NCBI GenBank assembly: GCA_900546325.1
Contig: URCR01000013.1
Location: 1 to 61,126 of the forward strand
Source of the DNA: an uncultured Lachnospiraceae bacterium
Lineage (GTDB): Bacteria > Bacillota > Clostridia > Lachnospirales > Lachnospiraceae
Direction of reading: 5' to 3'
DNA: 61,126 bases
Shown: one piece after another, positions 33,467-42,280 of the stretch
Position numbering within the stretch: position 1 is the stretch's first letter
Layout: each line of letters opens with the position of its first letter
Notes under the pieces: model-generated
Databases searched by the model: none
What the model saw: only the letters and a program-made list of their open reading frames with translations
Told to the model about the DNA's origin: nothing
Position numbers and translations under genes: made by a program

Positions 33467-34868
33467 AACACAGTCCAATTTGTACAATGCGATTGCTTAC
33501 ATCATGCAGGAAGAAAAAACAGAGGAATGTCTCTGGATCGGTGGGAACTCGGGGGATAGTCCGGAGGAAGTTTACCGGGTAATGATGCAGACGAAAAAGG
33601 ACTGGGGAAAATTAAATGGGAGGAAGGGATACCATTTTGTGATCAGCTGGAAGCCGGGGGAATGTGACACGGAAAAAGCCTATCAGGTTCTGCAGGAATT
33701 TTGTCAGGAATATCTCGGTGGAGAGTATGACTATGTGTTTGCAGTCCACACAGATACCGACCACTGCCACGGGCATATCATCTTTAATTCCGTGAACCGG
33801 GTAACCGGTTATAAGTACCGCTATGAGCGTGGGGACTGGGAGAGATATATCCAGCCAGTCACAGATAAAATCTGCCTGAAATATAACCTACCAAAGTTGG
33901 AATATGAAAAAGAAGCACGAAAGGGAATGGCATATGTTCAGTGGAAAAACGGAGGAAAGGAAAGTTTTAAAAATCTGATCCGGACAGACATAGATTATGC
34001 GGTTTCCCATTGTGCATCCTATGATGAATTTCTGGGGATTTTGAAACACTTTGGGTATGAAATAAAGACCGGGATCACCAGACAGAATGGAAAGGAAGAG
34101 GAAGTGCTGTCTTTGAAACTTCCGGGGCAGAAACGGGCATGGCGGACGAAGGAAAAGACACTGGGGAAAGCATACACCGTGGAAGCCATCCGGGAGCGGA
34201 TCGAAAATCAGAAAGAGATTTTTATCCGTCCCAGACTCCATAAATTAAAGCGGTGGGAAAGGCAGGGAAGTGGCAGCATGTACCGGATGGTCAGGAGTAT
34301 CTCTGGATACCAGAAACTCCATGTGCGGGATGTGTATCAGATCCAGAACCGTTATGCAAGACACAATATCTATGCCGTAAACCAGGCGCAGATCCGGAAG
34401 AACCTGCTCCAGATCCGGAAGCTGAAGGAGGACTGCCGGTATTTGCTGTCCATGCAGATTCGTAGCAGGGAAACACTTCTGGAGCGGGAGAAAGAACTTG
34501 TGAAAGAAGAGCTGCATCTGAAGCAGAAGCAAAGGGTGCAGGAGAATGTCAAGGAACTGGAGTCATATAAAAAAATACAGCAGCTTGAGCAGGAATTAAA
34601 GCAGATCCCGGCATGGGAAGACCGGTTTGAAGAAATTTTAGATGATCTGGAAGACCTGCAGAAAGAGCTGCCCGAACCCGTGGAGGATTTAAAGGAAATC
34701 CGGGAAAAACTGGAGGGAATCCGGGAAGAAAAAAGACTGATCCGGCAGATTAAAAAGATGGACGAGGAACATAAGGGGCAGGATATGAGAGTGCTCCACC
34801 TTCCAAGTCCAAAAGAAAAAGCCAGGATACAAAAAACAGAGAAAAGAGGAAAGGTATGGAAGAAATAA
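33438..34868 (+). CDS. MOBP-type relaxase/mobilization nuclease, 476 aa
   Basis: Motif III, HTDTDHCHGHIIFN, at about residues 104-117 is the metal-binding His triad of Pfam relaxases. The catalytic Tyr is probably Y16 or Y21 in SNLYNAIAYIMQ. After residue 270 the protein becomes basic and then coiled coil. It would nick oriT, stay attached to the 5' end and be driven out through the coupling protein. Confidence 0.92.
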   Translation: MAITKMMNIKTQSNLYNAIAYIMQEEKTEECLWIGGNSGDSPEEVYRVMMQTKKDWGKLNGRKGYHFVISWKPGECDTEKAYQVLQEFCQEYLGGEYDYVFAVHTDTDHCHGHIIFNSVNRVTGYKYRYERGDWERYIQPVTDKICLKYNLPKLEYEKEARKGMAYVQWKNGGKESFKNLIRTDIDYAVSHCASYDEFLGILKHFGYEIKTGITRQNGKEEEVLSLKLPGQKRAWRTKEKTLGKAYTVEAIRERIENQKEIFIRPRLHKLKRWERQGSGSMYRMVRSISGYQKLHVRDVYQIQNRYARHNIYAVNQAQIRKNLLQIRKLKEDCRYLLSMQIRSRETLLEREKELVKEELHLKQKQRVQENVKELESYKKIQQLEQELKQIPAWEDRFEEILDDLEDLQKELPEPVEDLKEIREKLEGIREEKRLIRQIKKMDEEHKGQDMRVLHLPSPKEKARIQKTEKRGKVWKK

Positions 34869-35785
34869 AATCGTTTTCACCGGAAGAATTAAAGGCATAC
34901 CAGATTCGCGCTGCCTGCTGGCAGGAGATCGACAACAATACCATTCAGAATATCCTGGAAAAAGAGATGGTATGGCGGAAACGGGAATGGCTGTATCTTT
35001 GTGCGTTAGACGGCATTACCGATGAAAAACTGGAGGAAATGATAGAATGGGAGCTTTCGGAGATCCAGGAAGAAAGGACAAATTTTCTTCAAGAAAAGTT
35101 CCAGAAACCATCTGAAGCAGAGGGCATTTCCGAGAAAAAAATTGGACAGCTACAGGAACAGCTAAGTGTTCTCCAAAAAGAAAATGAAGAGCTGGAAAAT
35201 ATGATCAAAACACAGGTCAATGATTTTCTTCGAAAGATAAATAAGGAGAAAGAAGTGGCAGAAAAAAAGCTCGGGAAGTTGGAAGAAAGACTGGAGGGAG
35301 AAACAGAAGCCTTACAGAAAGTGCGGGAGGAGTTGACAGCATCCCAGAAAAACTGCAGGGATGCAGAAGAAATCATTAAAAATCTGAAAGAGAAATACCG
35401 AAGCAGCAAAGCGGAGCTACAAAGATACAAGTTCCAGCAGCAAAAAGGCTTACTGCCAGTGCCAGTAGAAGCAGAAGAAACCGGATTTCTTAAGAAACTT
35501 TGGAGCCGTTGGAAACGAAAGGAAGAAGAAAAAAGATTGCATACCTTATGGGCGTTACGGGAGGCAGAAACCGAAAAATTTGTGCAGGCAGTATTCCAGG
35601 ATCCAAAGATGCAGCCTGAGCAGGAAGATTATCTTCTAGAATGCCTGCAGGAAGGGGATCCGGTGGAAGAGATCCTTGTTTACGGGAAATCCTGCTTTAG
35701 CGTGGATCAGATGAAACAGCTGCGCGGCTACCATAAAAATAAGGTGCTGCAGGAACAGCAGAAAGGAAAGAAAAAATGGAGATGA
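34856..35785 (+). CDS. Coiled-coil mobilization accessory protein, 309 aa
   Basis: Overlaps the relaxase end by 13 bases; AGAGGAAAGGT precedes the ATG. Residues 75-195 form a long coiled coil; the ends are helical and globular (LKAYQIRAACWQEIDNNTIQN; LLECLQEGDPVEEILVYGKSCFSVDQMKQLRGYH). No enzyme motifs. Its position suggests a relaxosome or DNA-processing role. Confidence 0.6.
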   Translation: MEEIKSFSPEELKAYQIRAACWQEIDNNTIQNILEKEMVWRKREWLYLCALDGITDEKLEEMIEWELSEIQEERTNFLQEKFQKPSEAEGISEKKIGQLQEQLSVLQKENEELENMIKTQVNDFLRKINKEKEVAEKKLGKLEERLEGETEALQKVREELTASQKNCRDAEEIIKNLKEKYRSSKAELQRYKFQQQKGLLPVPVEAEETGFLKKLWSRWKRKEEEKRLHTLWALREAETEKFVQAVFQDPKMQPEQEDYLLECLQEGDPVEEILVYGKSCFSVDQMKQLRGYHKNKVLQEQQKGKKKWR

Positions 35786-36360
35786 AAGAGCGGTGGCAGA
35801 TTGAAGCAGACATTTGTCTTGCGGAGAAACAGGAGCAGGAAGACGGCGTGTGGGCATATGGTGAAGTAACTGTGGATCAGCTATTGACATTTCAGGTGCG
35901 GGTGTTGACGTGTAAAAAAGAAAAGGGGGAAAAGACTTCTTTTGTGACTTATCCAAGAAGACAGCGAAATGGAAAGTGGGAAGATCTGGTACGTCCGGAA
36001 AAAGAACTGCGGGAAGCGGTTACCAAAGCAGTTCATCAGGCAATCCAGAACGAGATTACAAAAGATCTCCATCTTCCGGAAGTAACGGTACTGCACCTGA
36101 CTAAACTTCCTGTCAGGAAAGACCAGGCGGTTCCAATTCTGGCGGTTGCAACGGTGGAAGTTTTGGGGATTACAGTTTCCGGCATTACCGTCAAGCAGGG
36201 AAGGGACGGACTTTTTTGTAACATGCCCCAGTATTACAGCGAGAAAAAAGGTTACCGGGATGTTGTACATGGCACAACAAAACGGATGCAGGAAGCAGTT
36301 TTTGAAAAAGTGCTTGCTGCCTATGAAATGGCAGGAAAAGAAAAGGAGAATACAAAATGA
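35776..36360 (+). CDS. Double SpoVG-like protein, 194 aa
   Basis: The second half is a recognisable SpoVG fold: AVATVEVLGITVSGITVKQGRDGLFCNMPQYYSEKKGYRDVVHG corresponds to the SpoVG core (VIE-G-FV-MP...G-YRD--HP) with a C-terminal helix. The first half repeats the plan (GEVTVDQLLTFQVRVLTCKKEKGEKTSFVTYPRRQRNGKWEDLVRP), so the protein is a tandem of two divergent SpoVG domains. SpoVG binds DNA/RNA and affects septation and gene expression. It overlaps both neighbours. Confidence 0.7.
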   Translation: MEMKERWQIEADICLAEKQEQEDGVWAYGEVTVDQLLTFQVRVLTCKKEKGEKTSFVTYPRRQRNGKWEDLVRPEKELREAVTKAVHQAIQNEITKDLHLPEVTVLHLTKLPVRKDQAVPILAVATVEVLGITVSGITVKQGRDGLFCNMPQYYSEKKGYRDVVHGTTKRMQEAVFEKVLAAYEMAGKEKENTK

Positions 36361-38501
36361 CAAAACAGCAGCAACAGCTGGCAGAAGAATTTGTAACCTT
36401 ACTGGAAACGGAACAGCTAGAGTGGAAGAAAGGATGGAGCGGAATTTCTGCCAGTCCATATAATCCGGTAACTGGCACAGTTTATCATGGAGTGAACCGT
36501 TTCCGGTTACTGTTGACTGCACAGGCACTGAGATATAACGATCCCCGCTGGTGTACGTTCCATCAGATCCAGCAAAACAACTGGAGATTAAAGAGCGGAA
36601 AGGGACAAAGCTCACGGGTGGAAATTTGGCTGCCTTATGACCGGGAATTAAAAAAATGGATTACCTGGGAAGAATTTCGCGAGCAGGGAGGAATCACAGA
36701 ACGTTATCGCCTACATACCAAAACCTATCCGGTATTTAATGGACAGATGATCGAAGGAATCCCTCCTCTGGAAGTAAATGTGCAGGAGATTGATCCGGTA
36801 GAACTGGTCGATACCATTTCAGATAGTATGCAGGTTCCGATCGTCTACCATGAAACAGACCGGGCGTTTTACAGACCGTCAGAGGATCAGATCTATCTCC
36901 CAAACCGGGAACAGTTCTTTTCTACCTATGATTATGCTTCTACGGCTTTGCATGAACTGGCACATGCTACCGGGGCAGCACACCGTTTAAACCGAAAACT
37001 GACAGGAAGTACCTCTCAAGAATCTTATGCTCAGGAAGAGTTGGTTGCTGAGATTACTTCCTGTTTTTTGTCCAGCGAACTTCCGGTAAAGCAGACAGAA
37101 GAACACATCAGGAATCATCAGGCTTATGTGCAGAGCTGGATCCGGCAGATCAGGGAGAAGCCGGAAAGCCTGATTAGCGCTATTCAGGCTGCCGAGCAGG
37201 TAAGTAATTATCTGGAATACCACGGAAAAAGGATCACATGGGAAGAGTACCAGAAAAGGATGGGAGAAGTGCAAAGCAATATTCCTTCGGAGGAAAAGCT
37301 GCCAGAAAAGCATCCGCAAAGGGAAGAAAAAGAAAGGATGGATCCTATTTTGAAAGGCGTTCCGGATCTCGGAACAAATCAGAAACGGAGAATTGTAGCA
37401 GTAGAAAGTACAAAAGACTATGAGGATCCGGAGTTTACCCCGAGCAGATACAATAGCAAGGGGGACAGAAGGGAAGATTATTACAGAGTTGTCGGTATTC
37501 AGGAGGGTGGCTGGCATGTGGAACCGGTAGAGGATAAGATTTACCATTCTTACCGGGAGGCGGAAAAAGCAATCAAGGAGAATCTAGCCTGGAAGCAGGT
37601 CTCCTATGACAGACTGATTCAGGAATCCGGAAAAGAAAGAATAAAAAAACTGGAAGCCCGAGAGAAGATCCGGACAGAGGTAGAAGATCTGGAGGAAAAA
37701 ATCGGGCAGCTTAAGGAGAAACAAGGCTATCTGAAACAGTTGCTGAAAGAGTATGAGGAAAATCCAAAGCTGGCGCAGGCACGGCAACAGATCCTGAAAT
37801 ATGAAAAGAGTATCGGGAGAACGGAAAGTCGCATGAAGGGGGCAGGAGAAGAGGAAGTCCTGGCGTATGCAAAACAATGTGAGGAGTATCTCACGTTTGG
37901 GGAATCTGTGGATAAAGTGAAAAAATTGATGGAGCAAAATGAGAAAGAGTTTCCAAGACGTGAAGTAATTCCGGTTTGTGAAACTCCGGATATTTTGCAA
38001 AAAGCAGGTTGTAGACCGCTTCCAATGCATATGAGCCAGCAGCATTTACTGGACTGTATGCATGCAAAGCAAAAGGAGAATGCACATTATCACGGACTGA
38101 CCGGAGAAGAAATCAAAAAAATCCCGGAAGCGTTGGAGCATCCGGTTATTCTGGCAGAATCGATGACGAGGAAAGATACCATGATTGCCATGCTGGATTA
38201 CCGGGAGCAGAATGGAAATCCGCTTCTTGTGGCAATCCGCCCGGATGGGAAAGCGCTGTATCAGGTGGAACAGATTGATTCTAATTTTATTATGAGTGTT
38301 TATGGGAAAGATCATTTCCAGAGTTTTTTTCAGAAAATACTAAAAGAAGATAAGCTGATTTTTGTAGACCAGGAAAAAGGAAAACGATTAGGCTACTTTG
38401 GGAAGGAATTAGAACAGTTAGCTTTAAAAGATAAGGAGGTTTTGAAAAAGATCTCATCACAGAACATTGGCAAGCCGAAAAGAATCGGGCGCCATCTGTA
38501 A
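36357..38501 (+). CDS. ArdC-type antirestriction/zincin fusion with MuF-like C-terminus, 714 aa
   Basis: Residues 1-120 match the ArdC ssDNA-binding domain (NPVTGTVYHGVNRFRLL, WCTFHQIQQNNWRLKSGKG). A zincin metallopeptidase follows with HELAHATGAAH near residue 202 and a downstream ELVAEI Glu. ArdC proteins protect incoming single-stranded DNA. A middle part includes YYRVVGIQEGGWHVEPVEDKIY and a coiled coil (430-500). The end (LEHPVILAESMTRKDTMIAMLDYREQNGNPLLVAI) resembles the phage MuF C-terminal domain of polymorphic proteins. AAAGGAGAATAC precedes the ATG. Confidence 0.75.
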   Translation: MTKQQQQLAEEFVTLLETEQLEWKKGWSGISASPYNPVTGTVYHGVNRFRLLLTAQALRYNDPRWCTFHQIQQNNWRLKSGKGQSSRVEIWLPYDRELKKWITWEEFREQGGITERYRLHTKTYPVFNGQMIEGIPPLEVNVQEIDPVELVDTISDSMQVPIVYHETDRAFYRPSEDQIYLPNREQFFSTYDYASTALHELAHATGAAHRLNRKLTGSTSQESYAQEELVAEITSCFLSSELPVKQTEEHIRNHQAYVQSWIRQIREKPESLISAIQAAEQVSNYLEYHGKRITWEEYQKRMGEVQSNIPSEEKLPEKHPQREEKERMDPILKGVPDLGTNQKRRIVAVESTKDYEDPEFTPSRYNSKGDRREDYYRVVGIQEGGWHVEPVEDKIYHSYREAEKAIKENLAWKQVSYDRLIQESGKERIKKLEAREKIRTEVEDLEEKIGQLKEKQGYLKQLLKEYEENPKLAQARQQILKYEKSIGRTESRMKGAGEEEVLAYAKQCEEYLTFGESVDKVKKLMEQNEKEFPRREVIPVCETPDILQKAGCRPLPMHMSQQHLLDCMHAKQKENAHYHGLTGEEIKKIPEALEHPVILAESMTRKDTMIAMLDYREQNGNPLLVAIRPDGKALYQVEQIDSNFIMSVYGKDHFQSFFQKILKEDKLIFVDQEKGKRLGYFGKELEQLALKDKEVLKKISSQNIGKPKRIGRHL
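37359..37375. promoter_or_regulatory. 17-bp palindrome, copy 11 (inside the ArdC-like gene)
   Basis: GTTCCGGATCTCGGAAC, the most diverged copy, in frame and coding V-P-D-L-G-T at the junction between the zincin part and the middle region. Confidence 0.6.
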
Positions 38502-38504
38502 AGT

Positions 38505-38521
38505 GTTCCGAATTTCGGAAC
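38505..38521. promoter_or_regulatory. 17-bp palindrome, copy 12
   Basis: GTTCCGAATTTCGGAAC, perfect, 3 bases after the ArdC-like stop codon. Confidence 0.8.
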
Positions 38522-38533
38522 AAAATGCCAGAC

Positions 38534-38619
38534 AAAAAACAAGTCCCCCTGACTTGTCAGGGGGACAGAGCTTGCGCTAGCGCCGCTCCAATTGCGACGA
38601 GGCCACCTTGCTCCTTGTA
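38534..38619 (-). ncRNA. Candidate small RNA, minus strand, about 86 nt
   Basis: On the minus strand TTGACT (38654-38649) and TATAGT (38631-38626) are 17 bases apart. The transcript would end in a perfect terminator, GTCCCCCTGAC-AA-GTCAGGGGGAC then TTGTTTTTTG. It contains AAGGAG, four bases, and a GTG opening a 9-codon frame (MASSQLERR, 38606-38577), and the palindrome GCGCTAGCGC. It lies between two copies of the 17-bp site, opposite to all nearby genes. Confidence 0.6.
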
Positions 38620-38625
38620 TCAAAT

Positions 38626-38654
38626 ACTATATAACACTGCGGGGCAAAAGTCAA
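38626..38654 (-). promoter_or_regulatory. Promoter of the minus-strand small RNA
   Basis: TTGACT, 17-base spacer, TATAGT on the minus strand, one of the best sigma-A-type promoters in the element. Confidence 0.65.
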
Positions 38655-38687
38655 TGCAAAAAATTAGAAATATGAAAACGAAGTAAT

Positions 38688-38704
38688 GTTCCGAATTTCG
38701 GAAC
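38688..38704. promoter_or_regulatory. 17-bp palindrome, copy 13
   Basis: GTTCCGAATTTCGGAAC, perfect, 13 bases before the next ATG. Confidence 0.8.
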
Positions 38705-38717
38705 GGAAAGGAACGAT

Positions 38718-39392
38718 ATGGATAACAGACGGGAAGAACAGGAAGTTTTGATGGCAATACAAAATCTAGGGAAACTTGGGGCATTTATGGATCCTTTTTT
38801 TAAGCTGACTGCGGTGGGCACGATCCTACTATTCCAGCATTTTTACAGAATGTACCGAGAGGGAAAACTAAGCAGGAAAGAGTTTCAGTCTATTCAGGAG
38901 TTTTCTAAACTGACGAAAGGAAATTTCAGTATCGAAAATGTGCCAGTGAAAAATGTACAGGAATTGGAAAAGAGTGGTCTGATCCAGAGTCTGGAAGAAC
39001 GGGGAATCCGGTATCTGGCACTGCCCGATTTGAATAAAGAAGATGGATTTGTCCAGCTGGCGGTATATGGTTCGGATCAGGAAGTGTTCCGTAGTACTTA
39101 CGAGAGATTTCTGATGTCCAGAATGCAGGGAGGGGAACATGATCTGCAAAGTTTAAATAACTTAACAAGCGGAAGGACAAATATTATCAGCATACCGGCG
39201 GAAGGAGAAATGCAGCTGATCCAGGAAGACTTTGCATCTCTGCAGGTCAATTATGCAGTCCTGCCGGATCTGAATGTCGGGGATGGAGAGATACAGCTAG
39301 TGGTGGCAAACACAGATCTTCCTAAGGTGGAGCATTGGTATCAGATGTATCAGGAGAAAAGGGAAAGGAAGTGGGAGATCTTAAAGTGGTAG
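38718..39392 (+). CDS. Hypothetical protein, PcfB/DUF3801-like context, 224 aa
   Basis: Contains a duplicated motif, YLALPDLNKEDGFVQLAVYGSD and YAVLPDLNVGDGEIQLVVANTD, each after a beta-strand segment, so the protein is an internal tandem of about 75 residues. An N-terminal hydrophobic-helical part (residues 18-42) precedes it. Small proteins of this design, such as PcfB, lie just upstream of coupling proteins and load DNA; I infer a similar role. Confidence 0.55.
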   Translation: MDNRREEQEVLMAIQNLGKLGAFMDPFFKLTAVGTILLFQHFYRMYREGKLSRKEFQSIQEFSKLTKGNFSIENVPVKNVQELEKSGLIQSLEERGIRYLALPDLNKEDGFVQLAVYGSDQEVFRSTYERFLMSRMQGGEHDLQSLNNLTSGRTNIISIPAEGEMQLIQEDFASLQVNYAVLPDLNVGDGEIQLVVANTDLPKVEHWYQMYQEKRERKWEILKW

Positions 39393-39394
39393 GA

Positions 39395-40006
39395 ATGTCA
39401 GAGTATCAGGAAACCGGGAAATTAACGGAAGAAGCATATGTGGATACCTCGTCAGAAGAATTAAAAGAGCAGCTGCAGAAATATGAAGGAAAAGAGCCGG
39501 GGGGACTGGAAAAGCAGCTGATAGAAAAAGAGGGAGCGATTAAAGATATCAATCATGAGCAGTACCTGAAATTTCATCAAGATCCAGAATACATTGAACT
39601 GACGATTAACGAGGAAACATTGGTAAAAAAATCCACATTTGCAGGAAGTCCGTCTGTGGAAAAGTATGGAATGTTCGGAAGCCGTGTACCCCAGACCTGG
39701 GGAAAAGAAGAGCTGACATTAATACTGCCGACAGAAAGAGTTTTTCTTACCGATAATGGACAGACATTTATCGGATTTGTAAAAAAAACAGAAGAGCCGT
39801 TGCTACTTGGAGCAAATGGAAAACCTTTGCCAAGAGAACGACGAATGAGTGGGAAAGAACTATATGAACGTCATTATCATACGACAAAGCGGGATTATAA
39901 ACAATTAGAGCGTACAGTGAAAACGACGGGAAAACGGATTCTTTCAGATGAAGTCCCACAAATAGAAAAAATAAAAATACCGAAGATTCCGGGAAGGAGC
40001 ATATAA
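39395..40006 (+). CDS. Hypothetical protein, 203 aa
   Basis: The ATG at 39395 follows GTGGTAGGA, two bases after the upstream stop. The product is soluble with a beta-rich middle (ELTLILPTERVFLTDNGQTFIGFVKK) and a basic C-terminus. No family recognised. It is tightly linked to the coupling-protein gene, one base downstream. Confidence 0.55.
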   Translation: MSEYQETGKLTEEAYVDTSSEELKEQLQKYEGKEPGGLEKQLIEKEGAIKDINHEQYLKFHQDPEYIELTINEETLVKKSTFAGSPSVEKYGMFGSRVPQTWGKEELTLILPTERVFLTDNGQTFIGFVKKTEEPLLLGANGKPLPRERRMSGKELYERHYHTTKRDYKQLERTVKTTGKRILSDEVPQIEKIKIPKIPGRSI

Positions 40007-40007
40007 G

Positions 40008-42269
40008 ATGGTAAGACCAATCCAGAGAAGAAAACTGCCGTGGGGACTTTTAACTGTCTTGTTAGTTATCATGCTGATACTTGCCTACTTGCTGTCGGGA
40101 CTTATGAAACTGGATGGAGTCACGCTCCTGAATTGGCAGAACAGATTTGCGGAAGTTTTGCTCCATCCGTTCCGGAACTGGTGGAATGAAAAAAGCATTG
40201 CTTTTTTGGGGATTGCTTTTTTTGCGTGGTTTGGAATTGTTACTTACCTAATGGATAACTACCGGAATCGGCAGGCAGGTGTGGAGCATGGTGCGGAGGA
40301 ATGGGCGGATCTAAAGCAGATCCGCCGTACATTGACAGATAAAGATGAGACAAAAAATACGCTGATCAGTGAGAATGTAGCAGTGGCAAATGAGCGGTTA
40401 TCCAATCAGAACATGCTGATTGTAGGAGGAAGTGGAAGTTATAAAACAACCTCCATTGTTACACCCAATTTGCATCTTGCAGCAATGACAAATGTTTTTC
40501 TCGATATCAAAGGGGATCTGCTGAGAAAAAATGGAAATTATCTGAGACAGCAAGGGGTTGTTGTGAAGTCTTTAAATTTTATTAACATGCTGGAATCAGA
40601 CCGCTGGAATCCCTTTCATTATATCCACAGCGAAAAAGATCTGGTAAAGATTGTTACAAACCTTCAGGAGTCTGTAAAGCCTCCGGATGCGATGAAAGGA
40701 GAACCGTTCTGGGATGAGGCAACGGGACTTTATCTTATGAGCCTTTTTGCTTATGAATGGTTCCGGCAGGAAGAAGAGAAAAGGGAACATCCCAAGCACT
40801 ATCAGGTTGCAACATTGCCAAGAGTGGTGGAACTTGCCAATATGGAAATGCAGCCGGGGAGCCGGGAAGACAGTACCAGACTGCAGGAAAAAATGGAAGA
40901 ACTGGAGAGAAAGTATGGAAGGACATATCCTCCGGTCAGGGATTACTTTAAGTTAAAGGGTGCTGCAGAAGCAAAGGAAACGATCAGTTCTGTGATCCTG
41001 ATGGTAAATGCAATGTTAAGACTCTGTGAAACACCCGAATTAAAGCGGATTTTGGAAGAGGATGATATTGATATTAAAAGTCTTGGAACCGGGGCAGATC
41101 ATATTCCGGGAAAGAAAACAGCACTCTTTCTTGTGATGCCGGACAATGATCCTTCTTTTAACTTTCTAATTTCCATGTTTTATACAACGATGTATGACGT
41201 ACTTTTATACACGGCTGACCATGAGTACGGAGGAAAGCTGCCGATCCATGTGAGACTGTGGGCAGATGAATTTTATGCTGGTCCGAAACCGACCAGAACA
41301 GAAGTCCTGATGGGAACAATCCGTGGAAGGAATATGTCTATCGTGCCAATCCTACAGTCGATCGCACAGGCTCAGGCACTCTTTCCGCAGAATAAATGGG
41401 AAATCTTTATCGAGAACTGTGCCGTAATGGTGTATCTGGGATCCGGACCAGGAGCGAAAAGCACACATGAGTATATTTCCAAGCTGCTCGGGGACATGAC
41501 GATTGATACCAGGGATGATGGCAGGAGTTTTGGAAGTCATGGGAACTCCAATATACAGAACCGGAAAAGTGGGCGAACGCTGATGACCCCGGCAGAAGTC
41601 CGGAGAATATCAAGGAAAGACTGTTTGATTTTTATCGAAGGGCAGTATCCAATCTTTGACCGGAAAGCCATTCCTTTTCATACCAAACGGTGGCTGGAGG
41701 CAGAAAAACTTGCTGGGAAAAATGGATACAGACATCCGATAGAAGTGATTTTTGATGAAGAAACAAGAAGCTATATTACGGTACAGCAAAAAGAAAAAAT
41801 AGAATTTCTGACGAAGGAAGAAAAAGAAATTTACAGGCAGCTTGCAAAAACAGATGAAAACCTCCATTACTGGGAGGTGGATGCAGATGCCTTCCTATAT
41901 ATGAATTTCCGCAGACCGCAGCCAACGGAGGAAGAGATTGAGCAGATCTTTCAGCAGGCAAAAAGGGAAAAGGATGCTTTACGGCAGCTTCAGAATACGG
42001 AAGAAGAACTTCCCGAAGATGTCCGGGCAATGCTGCAGCAAGAGAAACCAGATCTGTCCGGAAGCATCATAGAATGTATCGAACGGTATCAGAAGGAACT
42101 GTCAGCGGAGCAAAAGGAAATCCTGATCAACAGTCTGGTGCTGGGGCTGACCGAGAAGCAGGTAAAGAGTATGTTCTTCCTGCCAAAAGAAACGATGGAA
42201 AAATATCAGAAAGCATATCAGTTCCAGAATCTTCCGTTCCGAAATTCGGAACACTGCGAAAGAGCATAA
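40008..42269 (+). CDS. VirD4/TraG-family type IV coupling protein, 753 aa
   Basis: Two N-terminal transmembrane helices (about 14-35 and 63-85), then the TraG/VirD4 ATPase. The Walker A region reads GGSGSYKTT (about 140-148), with Tyr where Gly normally precedes Lys. Walker B VFLDIKGD follows and the conserved LRLWADEFYAGPKPT and GTIRGRNMSIVPILQS blocks are intact. It links the relaxase-DNA complex to the secretion channel. Its last codons (PFRNSEH) are a palindrome copy. Confidence 0.9.
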   Translation: MVRPIQRRKLPWGLLTVLLVIMLILAYLLSGLMKLDGVTLLNWQNRFAEVLLHPFRNWWNEKSIAFLGIAFFAWFGIVTYLMDNYRNRQAGVEHGAEEWADLKQIRRTLTDKDETKNTLISENVAVANERLSNQNMLIVGGSGSYKTTSIVTPNLHLAAMTNVFLDIKGDLLRKNGNYLRQQGVVVKSLNFINMLESDRWNPFHYIHSEKDLVKIVTNLQESVKPPDAMKGEPFWDEATGLYLMSLFAYEWFRQEEEKREHPKHYQVATLPRVVELANMEMQPGSREDSTRLQEKMEELERKYGRTYPPVRDYFKLKGAAEAKETISSVILMVNAMLRLCETPELKRILEEDDIDIKSLGTGADHIPGKKTALFLVMPDNDPSFNFLISMFYTTMYDVLLYTADHEYGGKLPIHVRLWADEFYAGPKPTRTEVLMGTIRGRNMSIVPILQSIAQAQALFPQNKWEIFIENCAVMVYLGSGPGAKSTHEYISKLLGDMTIDTRDDGRSFGSHGNSNIQNRKSGRTLMTPAEVRRISRKDCLIFIEGQYPIFDRKAIPFHTKRWLEAEKLAGKNGYRHPIEVIFDEETRSYITVQQKEKIEFLTKEEKEIYRQLAKTDENLHYWEVDADAFLYMNFRRPQPTEEEIEQIFQQAKREKDALRQLQNTEEELPEDVRAMLQQEKPDLSGSIIECIERYQKELSAEQKEILINSLVLGLTEKQVKSMFFLPKETMEKYQKAYQFQNLPFRNSEHCERA
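42236..42252. promoter_or_regulatory. 17-bp palindrome, copy 14 (3' end of coupling-protein gene)
   Basis: GTTCCGAAATTCGGAAC, perfect, in frame as F-R-N-S-E-H just before the stop. Confidence 0.8.
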
Positions 42270-42280
42270 AAAGAAAAGCT

